This document shows positions 16,432-24,901 of a DNA stretch of 64,000 nt, piece by piece. Numbering within the stretch: the stretch's first letter is position 1; the number at the start of each line of letters is the position of its first letter. The DNA comes from Chloroflexota bacterium. Its GTDB lineage: Bacteria; Chloroflexota; UBA11872; UBA12225; JAJDUF01. The notes beneath the pieces were generated by a model. The model saw only the letters and a program-made list of their open reading frames with translations, had not been told where the DNA came from and did not search any database. The stretch spans positions 434,001 through 498,000 of the forward strand of contig JAJDUF010000010.1 in assembly GCA_022826725.1 (NCBI GenBank), given 5' to 3'. The position numbers and the translations under genes were made by a program.

Positions 16432-17568
16432 TCAGGAATCCGCAAACTCCGGGATCACGTATTTCCCAAATAGCTCGATGGACTTCATTACAACCTCGTG
16501 CGGCACGGTGTCGGTCTGCATCGAGATCAGCACCTGGTCAGCGCCCGCCGCCTCGTGCTTCTTGAGCGCCGCGATACAGCTGTCCGGGTCGCCGGCGATA
16601 ATCACTGCCCGGTCGCAGAGCGTATCGGCGTCTACCTTCTCCCAGACCTTATGCGCGATAAAGTTCGTGGCCTCAGCCGACTGTCCCTCGCCGCCCGGCG
16701 GCTGCCCGGTCCGGATGAAGTCCTCCTTGAGATGATCGGGCACGCCGCCCCACTGCTGCAGCAACCGGCTGTAGATGTCCTCCACGCCTTTGGCATACGG
16801 ACGGTCGGGGCCGAAGAAGTTCTTGATTGACAAGGTGCCCAGCTCGCGGCCCTCGCGGTTGTCCTCCGTACAGATACCGATAGTTTGGCTGGCCCACTGC
16901 GCGTTGATGCAGTCGCCGACCGGCGTAGCCTGACGGACGGCATCGTGATAGGCCGTGATGTGCGGCTCCAGGACCGAGGGATCGCTGGCGCCCATCGCCA
17001 GGACGCCGATGCCCTTCTGCGCTGCCAACTCATAGGTCGCCGCTTGCAGGGCCGCGACCCAGATCGGCGGATGGGGCTTCTGGTAGGGCTTCGGCAGCAC
17101 CTGCCGCGGCGGCACACTCCAGAACTTGCCATCCCACTCGAACCAGTCCGCCGCCCAAATCCGCGGAACCATCGTCAGCGACTCGTCCCACATCTCGCGG
17201 CTCCGGCTGGGGTCTATGCCCATGCCGGTCAGCTCGTAGACGCCGGAGCGGCCGGTGCCAAAGTCCACCCGGCCCTCGGCCAAGTGGTCGAGAGTAGCGA
17301 CCCGCTCGGCTACTCGGACGGGATGGTGGTAGGGCAGCACGATGACGCCCAGGCCCAAGCGGATTCGCTCGGTGCGTTGGCTCAGGGCGCCGTACACGAT
17401 TTCCGGGCACGCAGACCCCGAAAACCCCGTCATGAAATGGTGCTCCACCAGCCACACGTAATCGAAGCCGACCTGATCGGCGCGGATGATCTGCTCCATC
17501 GTCTCTTGGAGCAGGAGGTGATCGTTCAGCTCCGGTCGCGCCATCTCGTAGTGCAGGCCCAGCTTCAT
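16432..17568 (-). CDS. LLM-class flavin-dependent oxidoreductase (bacterial luciferase-like)
   Basis: This is a 378-residue TIM barrel of the luciferase-like monooxygenase superfamily. MKLGLHYEM starts the first strand, WLVEHHF near 50, LGLGVIVLPYHHPVRVAERV near 95 and GRVDFGTGRSG near 125 are the typical flavin-pocket blocks. It uses FMNH2 or F420H2; the sequence alone does not separate the two. ATG at 17568 follows GGGGGAGGAACGC. It is codirectional with the PhyH gene, 128 bases away with a repeat between them. Substrate unknown; alkane, sulfonate or xenobiotic oxidation are family roles. Confidence 0.87.
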   Translation of the reverse strand: MKLGLHYEMARPELNDHLLLQETMEQIIRADQVGFDYVWLVEHHFMTGFSGSACPEIVYGALSQRTERIRLGLGVIVLPYHHPVRVAERVATLDHLAEGRVDFGTGRSGVYELTGMGIDPSRSREMWDESLTMVPRIWAADWFEWDGKFWSVPPRQVLPKPYQKPHPPIWVAALQAATYELAAQKGIGVLAMGASDPSVLEPHITAYHDAVRQATPVGDCINAQWASQTIGICTEDNREGRELGTLSIKNFFGPDRPYAKGVEDIYSRLLQQWGGVPDHLKEDFIRTGQPPGGEGQSAEATNFIAHKVWEKVDADTLCDRAVIIAGDPDSCIAALKKHEAAGADQVLISMQTDTVPHEVVMKSIELFGKYVIPEFADS

Positions 17569-17765
17569 GCCAGCGTTCCTCCCCCGCTGCCTCTGCATCG
17601 GATAGCAGCGTTGGCCCCGATGGCCAACGCGCAGGACCGTTCGGGGAACGGTCCCGGTGGTGCCGGGAGGCCTCCGGACCTTCGGCCTGTGCTATCGTAC
17701 CAGCACTGGCACTGCCGAGCGTTTTCTCGCCCGAATCCTACCGCGCTCCGAGGAAGGACCGGCAG

Positions 17766-19979
17766 GTGGAGCCGCTCACACTCTACGTCGCAACCGACGG
17801 CAACGACACTTGGTCGGGTACGCGAGCGGCCCCGGTCGCCGACCGGTCCGATGGTCCTTTCGCCACGCTGACCAAGGCCCGCGATGCCATACGGGAGCGG
17901 AAGGGCCGTGACGGATTGGCACAGCCGATCACCGTTCTCGTGCGTGGGGGCAAGTATTACCTCGCGCAACCTCTCGTCCTGCGCGCTGAGGACAGCGGCA
18001 CCTACGAGTGTCCCATCACCCATGCGGCCTATCCGGGCGAGCAGCCCATCATCAGCGGTGGCATCAGAATTGACGGCTGGCATCCGTATAAGGGCAAGAT
18101 CATCCAAGCCGCGTTCCCCGCCGGCAGAGGCGACAAGTCGCGGTTCAGGCAGCTGTTCTTCGACGGAAAACGCCAGGTCAGGGCACGCTGGCCCAACCGC
18201 GATCCCGACAATCCCCTCTACGGTGGCTGGGCCTTCATGGAAGGTCCCGCCGAGGAGGGCAAGGAGGACAGCGCCCCCTCCTATGGCGTGCTGCCGGGGG
18301 CGTTCGATGAGCGCAGTGCGCTCGCCTTTCGGTACCGGCCCGGCACCTTTGAGCGTCGCTGGGGAAAGCCCACCGAAGCGGAAGTCTACGCCTGCGCCGG
18401 CAAGTACGGCAGCTACACCCTCCCGATCAAGTCCATAGACTGGGAGAACCGGGTCATCACGGTAGCGCAGACCGGACGACAGTTCGACCGCTATCCCAAC
18501 TTCCTGCCCGTCCCCTTCTTCCGCAATGATCGTTTCGTGGTGGAGAATGTGCTGGAAGAGCTGGACCAGCCTGGCGAATGGTGTCTCGACTCCGCGGAGG
18601 GGACACTGTACTTCTGGCCGCCCACTAGCACCAGCACCGACGGCGCGGTGGTCATGCCGGTGCTGGACTGCCTAGTAAAGCTGGACCAGGCCGCCTGGGT
18701 CAACATCGTCGGCTTCACCTTCACGGAGACGACCACCGGCGACAATATGCACCGCGAGGGTCTGGAGGGCTACGGGGCGATGTTCCCACTTCCCGGCCGG
18801 CCATATTGCGGCGAGGCCCTGCATCTGCGGGGCGCAGAGCACTGCCGCATCGAGGGCAACCACTTTGCTGCCGTCGGCGGCAACGCCATCTACCTAGAGG
18901 ACTACAACGCCCGGAACGTCATCATCAACAACGAGATCGGCCATGCCGGCCACAACGGCATCTGCCTCCTAGGTAGCAAATACTTCAATCCGGTGCCGCG
19001 GCACCCCCTGTTCAACCGGATCGAGGACAACTACATTCACCATTGCGGAATCTTCGATAACTACAGCACCGGGGTCTTCCTGGGTCTCAGCCAGGGCAAT
19101 CTGGTCGGACACAACCAGATCGAGCACCTGCCTCACCACGCCATCAACCTGGGTAACAGCGGCTTTGGCCGCAATATCGTGGAATACAACGCAATCCGCC
19201 ACGTGGCCCTGGAGATCAGCGATACCGCCGCCATCAACAGCTGGATGGAGGACCCCGCCGGACACACCGAAAAGGGGGCCGAGCGGTCCGGGCACGTCAT
19301 TCGCCACAACCTGATTACCGACGTGCGGGGGTGCGTCGTGGACTCGGACTGCAACCTGGGGCCCAACCCCGACGGAGTCCACGGCATCTATCTGGACAAC
19401 TTCACAAGTAACTGCTTCGTGTACGGGAATATCCTGGTGCGCTGCGGCTATGCGTTTGCCGTCAATATGGGCAAAAACAACGTCATCGAGAACAACCTAG
19501 TCGTGGACTGCAACTATGGCATTCGCTACAGCGCATTCCACGGCTATGCTCCCCAGATGTACGGCTTCACGCTCGGCAATCGCTTTACGCGGAACATCGT
19601 CTACCGGGCGAATGCCGCGGGGCACATGTATCGGCTGTATGACCGCGTAGGCGAACTGCCACTGGATCAAGTGATTGGGCAGTCCGATCACAATCTCTTC
19701 TTCGACCCGGCCGGCGGGCCTTACACCATCGAGACCAGAGTAGGTCACGGCCGGGATTCGGCGGCAGTGGATACCAAGGTCTACAGTCTTGCCGAGTGGC
19801 GGCGCTGGGGGTTCGAGACAAACTCGCTGATCGGCGATCCGCTCTTCGTGGACCGCCAGCGCGGCGACTACCGGCTCCGCCCGGAGTCCCCGGCGCTTGC
19901 GCTCGGCTTTCTTCCCACAGACGTTGGCAAGATCGGCCCACGGCGGGAGGCTTCTTCAGCCACAGAGAACACCGAGTAG
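17766..19979 (+). CDS. Right-handed parallel beta-helix protein (pectate-lyase-like)
   Basis: A 737-residue protein that begins with the typical YVATDGNDTWSGT...DGPFATLTKARDAI block of Asp/Asn-rich beta-helix enzymes, followed by VRGGKYYLAQPLVL. Residues about 300-650 consist of turns with N-rich edges (GNHFAAVGGNAIYLED, IINNEIGHAGHNGI, IENNLVVDCNYGI), the coils of a parallel beta-helix. Such proteins are polysaccharide lyases, epimerases or glycoside hydrolases; the family cannot be told here. There is no signal peptide from the GTG start at 17766 (GAGGAAGGA upstream), so it is either cytoplasmic or the true start is elsewhere. It fits the glycan-degrading theme of the right half of the window. 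Confidence 0.8.
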   Translation: MEPLTLYVATDGNDTWSGTRAAPVADRSDGPFATLTKARDAIRERKGRDGLAQPITVLVRGGKYYLAQPLVLRAEDSGTYECPITHAAYPGEQPIISGGIRIDGWHPYKGKIIQAAFPAGRGDKSRFRQLFFDGKRQVRARWPNRDPDNPLYGGWAFMEGPAEEGKEDSAPSYGVLPGAFDERSALAFRYRPGTFERRWGKPTEAEVYACAGKYGSYTLPIKSIDWENRVITVAQTGRQFDRYPNFLPVPFFRNDRFVVENVLEELDQPGEWCLDSAEGTLYFWPPTSTSTDGAVVMPVLDCLVKLDQAAWVNIVGFTFTETTTGDNMHREGLEGYGAMFPLPGRPYCGEALHLRGAEHCRIEGNHFAAVGGNAIYLEDYNARNVIINNEIGHAGHNGICLLGSKYFNPVPRHPLFNRIEDNYIHHCGIFDNYSTGVFLGLSQGNLVGHNQIEHLPHHAINLGNSGFGRNIVEYNAIRHVALEISDTAAINSWMEDPAGHTEKGAERSGHVIRHNLITDVRGCVVDSDCNLGPNPDGVHGIYLDNFTSNCFVYGNILVRCGYAFAVNMGKNNVIENNLVVDCNYGIRYSAFHGYAPQMYGFTLGNRFTRNIVYRANAAGHMYRLYDRVGELPLDQVIGQSDHNLFFDPAGGPYTIETRVGHGRDSAAVDTKVYSLAEWRRWGFETNSLIGDPLFVDRQRGDYRLRPESPALALGFLPTDVGKIGPRREASSATENTE

Positions 19980-20026
19980 AGGGGTGAGGTCCAGGGGGGC
20001 ACTTGCGGAAAGCCGAGCACCGGCAG

Positions 20027-21061
20027 CTAGGCCGGCAAGGCGTCGGGGACGCCGGCGGCGTCCGCCATGATTGTCTCGATCTCCGCGAGGTCGTCCGGGG
20101 TCAGCCGGACGTTGAGCGCGCCAACGTTCTCGACGACCTCACCCGGCTGAGACATGCCGACGAGCGCCACGCTCACCGCCGGCTGGTGCAGCACCCACGC
20201 GAGCGCCAGTTGGGCGACGCTGGCGCGGTGGCGGCGGGCGAGGCCTTGCAGGCGCTCGACGACGGCGAGGTTCTGCTTGAAGCTCTCTGGAGCAAACAAG
20301 TCCGGAGAGGAGGCCTCGCTGCGGCGCGGGTCCGTCTCGGAGACGGTCAACTCCGCAGTGATCGCCCCGGTGAGCAGGCCGGGGGCCAGCGTGGCCGAGG
20401 CGAGTACCCCGATGCCGAACATGCGGCACGTCTCGAAGACTTCCTGCTCCCAACGGCGGTCGAAGAGGTGATAGTCCACCTCGTTGACGATCAGCGGCGC
20501 GTGCGGTAAGCCGGCCAGCACCTGCTCGGCCTTGCAGTTGGCAACCCCAATGTGCCGCACCTTGCCCTGTTCCCGTGCGCCGACTAACGCGGCCAGCGTC
20601 TCCTCGACAGGCGTCCGCGTATCGTGAACCTCTACGAGGATCAGGTCTACGTAGTCGGTACCGAGCCGGCGTAGGCTGGCGTGCAGCCCCCCCACACCGT
20701 CGAGGACCGCGGCGCGGCTGCTATCGTGGCGAACGGTCCGCTCCGGGTCGCTGGGGTCCCACGTATACCCGACCTTGGTGATGACGTTGACTTCCCGGCG
20801 CCAGCGGCCGAGCGCCTGACCCAGTAGCTCCTCGGCGCGTCCGAAGCCGTAGCGCGGTGCAGTATCGAAACAGTTGATACCCACGGTCATCGCCTGCCGA
20901 ATGGTGGCGATGGCGTCAGCCTCACTGACTGGTCCGAACGCGCCGCCGAGGGGGCGGCAGCCGAAGCCAATCGCCGAGGCCACGAGTTCGGAGCGGCCAA
21001 CGTGGCGATACTCCATCGGCGCCGGGGCCGTCGGGGCCATGTGCAAGGGGATTCCTGCCAT
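20027..21061 (-). CDS. Aldo/keto reductase
   Basis: A 344-residue NADPH-dependent aldo/keto reductase close to the L-fucose dehydrogenase/D-threo-aldose dehydrogenase type. Catalytic residues are seen as Asp and Tyr in FDTAPRYGFGRAEE, Lys in ITKVGY and His in VEVHDTR. The pattern RSELVASAIGFGCRPLGGAFG at the start and IGVANCKAEQ near 190 are family blocks. It probably oxidises or reduces a sugar or sugar lactone. The start at 21061 is preceded by GAGGACAAGCA. It converges with the beta-helix gene (47-base gap) and is not an obvious operon partner of YvcK upstream. Confidence 0.87.
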   Translation of the reverse strand: MAGIPLHMAPTAPAPMEYRHVGRSELVASAIGFGCRPLGGAFGPVSEADAIATIRQAMTVGINCFDTAPRYGFGRAEELLGQALGRWRREVNVITKVGYTWDPSDPERTVRHDSSRAAVLDGVGGLHASLRRLGTDYVDLILVEVHDTRTPVEETLAALVGAREQGKVRHIGVANCKAEQVLAGLPHAPLIVNEVDYHLFDRRWEQEVFETCRMFGIGVLASATLAPGLLTGAITAELTVSETDPRRSEASSPDLFAPESFKQNLAVVERLQGLARRHRASVAQLALAWVLHQPAVSVALVGMSQPGEVVENVGALNVRLTPDDLAEIETIMADAAGVPDALPA

Positions 21062-21220
21062 TGCTTGTCCTCATACGCCAGGATTGCCAACCGACCGGGG
21101 CCAGCCGCGCGATACACATGGGTGGCACAAGGGACGGGTGTGACCAAACCCGATCATCAAAGAGGTACGTGCTGCCTCAGCAACCGGCTCATCCGGCACC
21201 CTGGCCACGCAAACGCCCCG

Positions 21221-22333
21221 CTACGCGCGGTTCCAGGCCGGGGCAGCCGCTGCCGCCTGCGGTACCTCTTCCACAGACCGCTCGTCCGCTGGCATGGCCT
21301 GGGCGCGCGGCTGATTGAAGACCTCCACCAGTTCACGGGCGACCGCCGCCGGATCGTGACGAATGGCGTCTTGCTTATTCCACAAGACGTACTCCGCGTC
21401 GCGCTGCTCGATCATGCTCCCGGCAACCACCTGGACACCCAGATCGGTGATCTTCCGGACCTCCTCCGGCGTAATTGCCAGCAGCAAGAGACCGTTACGC
21501 CGGAACCGCTCCAGGGTGGACTCGGCCGGTATTCCGGTATTGATGAGCGCGTAGTCGAGCAGATCGGCGCCGAGGTAGGAGGCCACCTCGGCCACGTGGT
21601 CATAGGCCGTGAGACCGTCCGTCTGACCGGGCTGGGTTGTCGTGTTGCAAATATACACGGTGCGCGCACCGCGCTCTCGCGCCTCGGCGATGGCCTCACG
21701 CACGCCCTTCACCAGCAGCGAGGCGATCACGGTGGTGAAAAGGCTGCCCGGCCCGAACGTAATCAGATCGGCTTCATGCAGCGCCTCGACCACGCCGGGA
21801 TAGACCTCGGCTTCCTCGTCGCGGAGGAAGACGCGCTGGATCGAGGGCTTGTCCAGCCCCCGTACACTGACTTCTTCGTACCGCAAGGTGCCGTCTACCA
21901 GTTCGGCGCAGAGATGCGTGCTCGTGAGGGTGACCGGCAAGATACACCCGGCCGATTGCAGAATACGGTTCGTTTCCAGCACCGCCCGCTCAAAGCTCCC
22001 GGTCATCTGCGCCAGAGCGCCGATAAACAGGTTGCCGAATGCCACCCCGTTGAACTCGTTGAGGCGCTGGCTGATGATTCGGTGCTGAAACAGGTCTCGG
22101 AGCAGGGGATCGGCACGCGAAAGCATTACCATCGCGTTACGCAGGTCGCCGGGGGCCGGTACTCGGAGCGTATTCCGTACTGCACCGGTGCTGCGACCGG
22201 AATCGGTCACAGCGATCACGCCTGTCACGCCATCCGTGTACTCGACCAGTCCCTGCATGACCTGGGCTGCACCGCAGCCCCCCCCGAAACAGACGGCCTT
22301 GAATGCACGATGCGGTGTGGCCACTGGCTCCAT
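21221..22333 (-). CDS. yvcK: YvcK/CofD-like gluconeogenesis factor
   Basis: This 370-residue nucleotide-sugar-binding protein of the YvcK family is required in other bacteria for growth on gluconeogenic carbon and for routing precursors to the cell wall. Blocks are FKAVCFGGGCGAAQVMQGL, IAVTDSGRSTG, PAPGDLRNAMVMLS, FQHR, GVAFGNLFIGAL, the LTSTHLCAEL strand, DLITFGPGSLFTTVI and YICNTTTQPGQTDG. The C-terminus is Ala-rich. The usual neighbours RapZ and WhiA are absent. ATG at 22333 is chosen; it is preceded by AGGAGT with almost no spacing, and an in-frame TTG at 22363 is possible. It is divergent from the DUF2203 gene. Confidence 0.88.
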   Translation of the reverse strand: MEPVATPHRAFKAVCFGGGCGAAQVMQGLVEYTDGVTGVIAVTDSGRSTGAVRNTLRVPAPGDLRNAMVMLSRADPLLRDLFQHRIISQRLNEFNGVAFGNLFIGALAQMTGSFERAVLETNRILQSAGCILPVTLTSTHLCAELVDGTLRYEEVSVRGLDKPSIQRVFLRDEEAEVYPGVVEALHEADLITFGPGSLFTTVIASLLVKGVREAIAEARERGARTVYICNTTTQPGQTDGLTAYDHVAEVASYLGADLLDYALINTGIPAESTLERFRRNGLLLLAITPEEVRKITDLGVQVVAGSMIEQRDAEYVLWNKQDAIRHDPAAVARELVEVFNQPRAQAMPADERSVEEVPQAAAAAPAWNRA

Positions 22334-22621
22334 ACTCCTGTCGAGACGTCCGGCGAGTGCCAACTTTGATCGCGGCGGTCGGCACTGACCAGCCAGCGAC
22401 TACCCTAGCTGTATAAGCAGTGAGGTGGGTGTCGCCATGGTACCACATAAATGACAACGGAACACGGGCATCATGGTTCCGATGACGTGGCCGCCCTCTC
22501 TGGGCCACCCCGTCGCCAAAGAATAGCGTTGGCACTCCACGTTCGCCCGCGCTCACCGGCCGGCCAGCCCCAGGCAGCCCGTTCCGGGGCGGCCACGCTG
22601 CTGTGCTAAGATGGCTTTACT

Positions 22622-23014
22622 ATGCCACGCCTGCTCACACTCGAAGCAGCCCTCGCGCTCCTGCCCCGCGTTCGGGAAATAATGGCTCGCGCCCAGCAAC
22701 ACCGCCGCGACTATCTCGCGGCCGAACGGCAGCTCGCGGACGCCGTGCAAACCGTGCGGGGGAACGGCCACCGCGCGGACACGTTGCGGCAGGCGCAGGT
22801 AGCGGCTACACGCGCCCTGCGTCAAGCCCAGCAAGCGGTCGAGGAACTGCACGCCCTCGGCTGCGAGGTCAAAGACCTAGAAATGGGCTTGGTGGACTTC
22901 CGGTCGCTGCGAGAGGGGCGGGAAGTCTATCTCTGCTGGCGCGTCGGCGAGGAAACGATCTCCTACTGGCACGAGCTTGATGCCGGATTCGGCGGGCGGC
23001 AGCCGCTCGACTAG
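22622..23014 (+). CDS. DUF2203 family protein
   Basis: This is a 130-residue protein with an N-terminal antiparallel helical coiled coil (LTLEAALALLPRVREIMARA) and the diagnostic C-terminal block GCEVKDLEMGLVDF, then REVYLCWRVGEETISYWHEL and DAGFGGRQPL. Length is normal. The family has no assigned function and is widespread in Chloroflexota, Actinobacteria and Deinococcus-type genomes. No ribosome binding site is visible. A TAAGAT hexamer at 22607-22612 is only 9 bases from the ATG, so the mRNA may be leaderless. Confidence 0.88.
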   Translation: MPRLLTLEAALALLPRVREIMARAQQHRRDYLAAERQLADAVQTVRGNGHRADTLRQAQVAATRALRQAQQAVEELHALGCEVKDLEMGLVDFRSLREGREVYLCWRVGEETISYWHELDAGFGGRQPLD

Positions 23015-23031
23015 ACGCTGTTGACACTTCC

Positions 23032-23058
23032 CGGTCACTCCCGCTTGCGCGGGAAGTC
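23032..23058. repeat. GTCA-TCCCGC hairpin repeat
   Basis: GGTCACTCCCGCTTGCGCGGGAAGTC is a hairpin with arms TCCCGC/GCGGGA, a variant of the GTCATTCCCGC(A/G)AAGCGGGAATC element at 44205, 48767 and 51330. It fills the short gap between two plus-strand genes. Confidence 0.6.
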
Positions 23059-23082
23059 GCACGGACAAGGAAAGCAAGCATC

Positions 23083-23376
23083 ATGACACAGCCCAGCCCA
23101 GCGCCCCTGCCCTCAGATATTGACAGCTACCTGCGAGCCATTGCCCGCGAGCAGGAACCGGCAGCAGCCGTCCTCGCCTTGGCACTCATCGTCCATCGGG
23201 CCACGAACGAGCTGCAAAAACTCAGCCGGCGCGAAGCCGGCCGGCGGCGCGGGCAGCCGAACTGGGGTGCCTGGGCCAGCCTGCAAAATGCCACGCGCGA
23301 CATGGTGCTCAAGGCCGCCACGTGCCGGAAGACGGCTCGCCAACTGGCTGCCGCCGCGGACGACAGCCCGGCGTAG
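23083..23376 (+). CDS. Small helical hypothetical protein
   Basis: A 97-residue protein starting behind AAGGAAAGC. It is helical throughout (IDSYLRAIAREQEPAAAVLA, IVHRATNELQKLSRREAG, LQNATRDMVLKAATCRKTAR) with no membrane segment or recognised motif. It follows DUF2203 by 68 bases and may be co-transcribed with it. Function unknown. Confidence 0.55.
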   Translation: MTQPSPAPLPSDIDSYLRAIAREQEPAAAVLALALIVHRATNELQKLSRREAGRRRGQPNWGAWASLQNATRDMVLKAATCRKTARQLAAAADDSPA

Positions 23377-23418
23377 GTCGTGGCGCGACGCTTGCCCAGG
23401 GGCACCAGACGGCAGCCG

Positions 23419-23817
23419 CTACGGATCGAGACAGACGAGCGGGCGTGGGTCATCCACTTCGGTCGCCGGGCCGGTGGGGCCATCGTAATCGGGCGCCGCC
23501 AGCACGACCACCTGGCGCATCGGTGTGGTGCCGGTGTTGCGGAACCAGTGGACCGTATGCGCGGGGATGATAACCGCCACGCCGGGGCGGACCGTAACCT
23601 TCTCGTCCCCCACCTCGCCCTCGCCGGTACCAGCCAGGAACAGAAAGACTTCCTCGTGCGGATGCGTGTGCTTGGTCGTGGGGCCACCGCCCGGCTGCCA
23701 CTCCGAGGTCCAGATCGAGACCGCCGACGCGCCGACGGCCTTACTGACCAAGTAATGCTGGACCGCGCCGGGATTGGTGCGGTATTTGGGACGGTCGCCG
23801 CCATACACCACAGGCAT
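23419..23817 (-). CDS. Cupin-domain protein
   Basis: A single-cupin protein of 132 residues. Motif 1 is HTHPHEEVFLFLAGTGEGEVG with metal-ligand histidines and glutamate, and motif 2 is PGVAVIIPAHTVHWFRN. It may bind a metal and act as a small-molecule isomerase, dioxygenase or sensor; no substrate is implied. ATG at 23817 follows GAGGAGGCC; the frame continues to 23856 without a better start. It is convergent with the small hypothetical gene (42-base gap). A 225-codon open frame on the same strand (23127-23804) is a shadow. Confidence 0.82.
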   Translation of the reverse strand: MPVVYGGDRPKYRTNPGAVQHYLVSKAVGASAVSIWTSEWQPGGGPTTKHTHPHEEVFLFLAGTGEGEVGDEKVTVRPGVAVIIPAHTVHWFRNTGTTPMRQVVVLAAPDYDGPTGPATEVDDPRPLVCLDP

Positions 23818-23993
23818 CGGTGGCCTCCTCTCAGCCGCTACGCTGCCAGCCATCATACACCGGGCGCCGGGATATCAGCGCGGCAGCCGCGCAGCCACTG
23901 TACGGCAATAGTGTGGCCGGCAGCCTAACCGTTCGGCTCGGCGGCGAGACTGTGAGCGTTCCACCCCGACCTGGTATACTAGGTAGTCGGCGA

Positions 23994-24069
23994 TCCTCGA
24001 TAGCTCAATTGGTAGAGCGGGTGGCTGTTAACCACTAGGTTGCAGGTTCGAGTCCTGCTCGAGGAGCCA
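23994..24069 (+). tRNA. tRNA-Asn (anticodon GTT), CCA encoded
   Basis: A complete cloverleaf: acceptor TCCTCGA pairs with TCGAGGA at 24059-24065, D arm GCTC-AATTGGTA-GAGC, anticodon stem GGTGG/CCACT with loop CTGTTAA and anticodon GTT at positions 34-36, variable AGGTT, T arm GCAGG-TTCGAGT-CCTGC, discriminator G and genomic CCA at 24067-24069. An extended -10 (TGGTATACT, 23972-23980) lies just upstream. No integrase or direct-repeat att site was seen next to it. Confidence 0.95.
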
Positions 24070-24200
24070 ACCGCCCTAGCATTAGGTACTCCAGCCGTTT
24101 CGGTAAACCCGTGTCCCGCCGGAACTATTCCGATTGCAGCCGGCGGAGTTGCTCCCGGAGCCGCCGCAGCGCGGCCTCGGCTCCCAAGCGGGCAGCGCGC

Positions 24201-24713
24201 CTAGGCCGGCTCTGTGCCGGTGCTCCCGCGATGCTCAGGTGGGTCCTCGACCATGAGGTCACTGAGGGCCTCATGGAAAACCGACGGAATCTCCAAGCCA
24301 GCATCGTCGTCCGCCACCACCGCATCTTCATCGGTCGGGGTAGCCCTGCCGTGGGTCACGTAGAGCGGGAGGCCGAGATGCAGCGCCAAGGCGACGCTCT
24401 CGACCACATCACCCCGAATCCAGCGGGACTTGACGCCCTCGACCAGCATGAGCGAGGCGCTGGCTCCTTCCGCTTGGTCAAGTGTGAGCAGCACCGAGCT
24501 GAATGCACCACCGAGGGCCTTTACGCCGGCCACGAACAACTGATACAGCCCACAGCGCTCGTGCAGTCCGTGCGCCCCCAAGGCCAAGGGCACAGCCTGA
24601 CACGCGGGGATGGACAGGCTGATCTCGTCGCCGCTCTGGCAGCCTGTGAGCACCAGCACCGCCTCGTGGGACTGCCGGCGCCGGTACAAGCGCTGGACCT
24701 GGACGACCTCCAT
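24201..24713 (-). CDS. Bifunctional nuclease (BFN/DUF151) family protein
   Basis: A 170-residue protein. After a short N-terminus, EAVLVLTGCQSGDEISLSIP corresponds to the strand pair of DUF151, GLYQLFVAGVKALGGAFSSV to the helix, and SRWIRGDVVESVALALHLGL followed by PLYVT to the family signature (D.RPSDAIALALR.G.PIYV). In the signature the RPSD core is replaced by GDVVES, so catalysis is doubtful. Plant BFN1 and T. maritima relatives cleave RNA and DNA; in most bacteria the role is unknown. The start follows AAAGGGAG. It is divergent from the PadR gene, with palindromes between them, so PadR may control both. Confidence 0.75.
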   Translation of the reverse strand: MEVVQVQRLYRRRQSHEAVLVLTGCQSGDEISLSIPACQAVPLALGAHGLHERCGLYQLFVAGVKALGGAFSSVLLTLDQAEGASASLMLVEGVKSRWIRGDVVESVALALHLGLPLYVTHGRATPTDEDAVVADDDAGLEIPSVFHEALSDLMVEDPPEHRGSTGTEPA

Positions 24714-24790
24714 GTTTTGCTCCCTTTCCAGGCAGAGGCCCGCATGGCCTCGCGGATGACGTGAATAGCCTACACAATGTATGAGAGTTA

Positions 24791-24806
24791 GTCTATACGA
24801 ATAGAC
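24791..24806. promoter_or_regulatory. Perfect 16-bp palindrome, candidate PadR operator
   Basis: GTCTATACGAATAGAC is a 6-bp inverted repeat with a 4-base spacer, in the divergent gap between the BFN gene and the PadR gene, in the only A/T-rich stretch nearby. PadR regulators usually repress their own operon by binding such sites. The link is positional inference. Confidence 0.5.
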
Positions 24807-24863
24807 CAGGATCGTCAATGCTAATTTCCACCCTGATTGGCGTGGGGCGGCTTGATCCAACTG

Positions 24864-24885
24864 TACTGGCACAAATAGTCCAGTA
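24864..24885. promoter_or_regulatory. TACTGG-N10-CCAGTA inverted repeat, candidate PadR operator overlapping its promoter
   Basis: Two perfect 6-base arms separated by 10 bases (22 bp in total) sit 17 bases before the PadR start. A third CCAGT is at 24896-24900. A TATATT hexamer (24890-24895) lies between the repeat and the ATG at 24902, so the transcript may begin at or next to the start codon. The layout fits autorepression. Confidence 0.5.
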
Positions 24886-24901
24886 TTGCTATATTCCAGT
24901 G

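Noticed and set aside
17766..19979. Secreted pectate lyase
   Set aside because: No signal peptide follows any usable start, and lyase-specific residues could not be identified, so only the beta-helix fold is claimed.
23127..23804. 225-codon minus-strand frame
   Set aside because: It runs through the cupin gene and the small hypothetical gene in a third frame, with Arg/Ser-rich low-complexity content typical of high-GC shadows.
23994..24200. tRNA-Asn as an integration site
   Set aside because: No integrase gene and no repeat of the tRNA 3' end was seen downstream.
24125..24331. Coiled-coil-like frame (ARLGAEAALRRLREQLRRLQ) at the 3' end of the BFN gene
   Set aside because: It lies in a different frame, has no start signal, and its upstream part is a shadow. 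A frameshifted BFN tail was considered, but the BFN frame ends normally.
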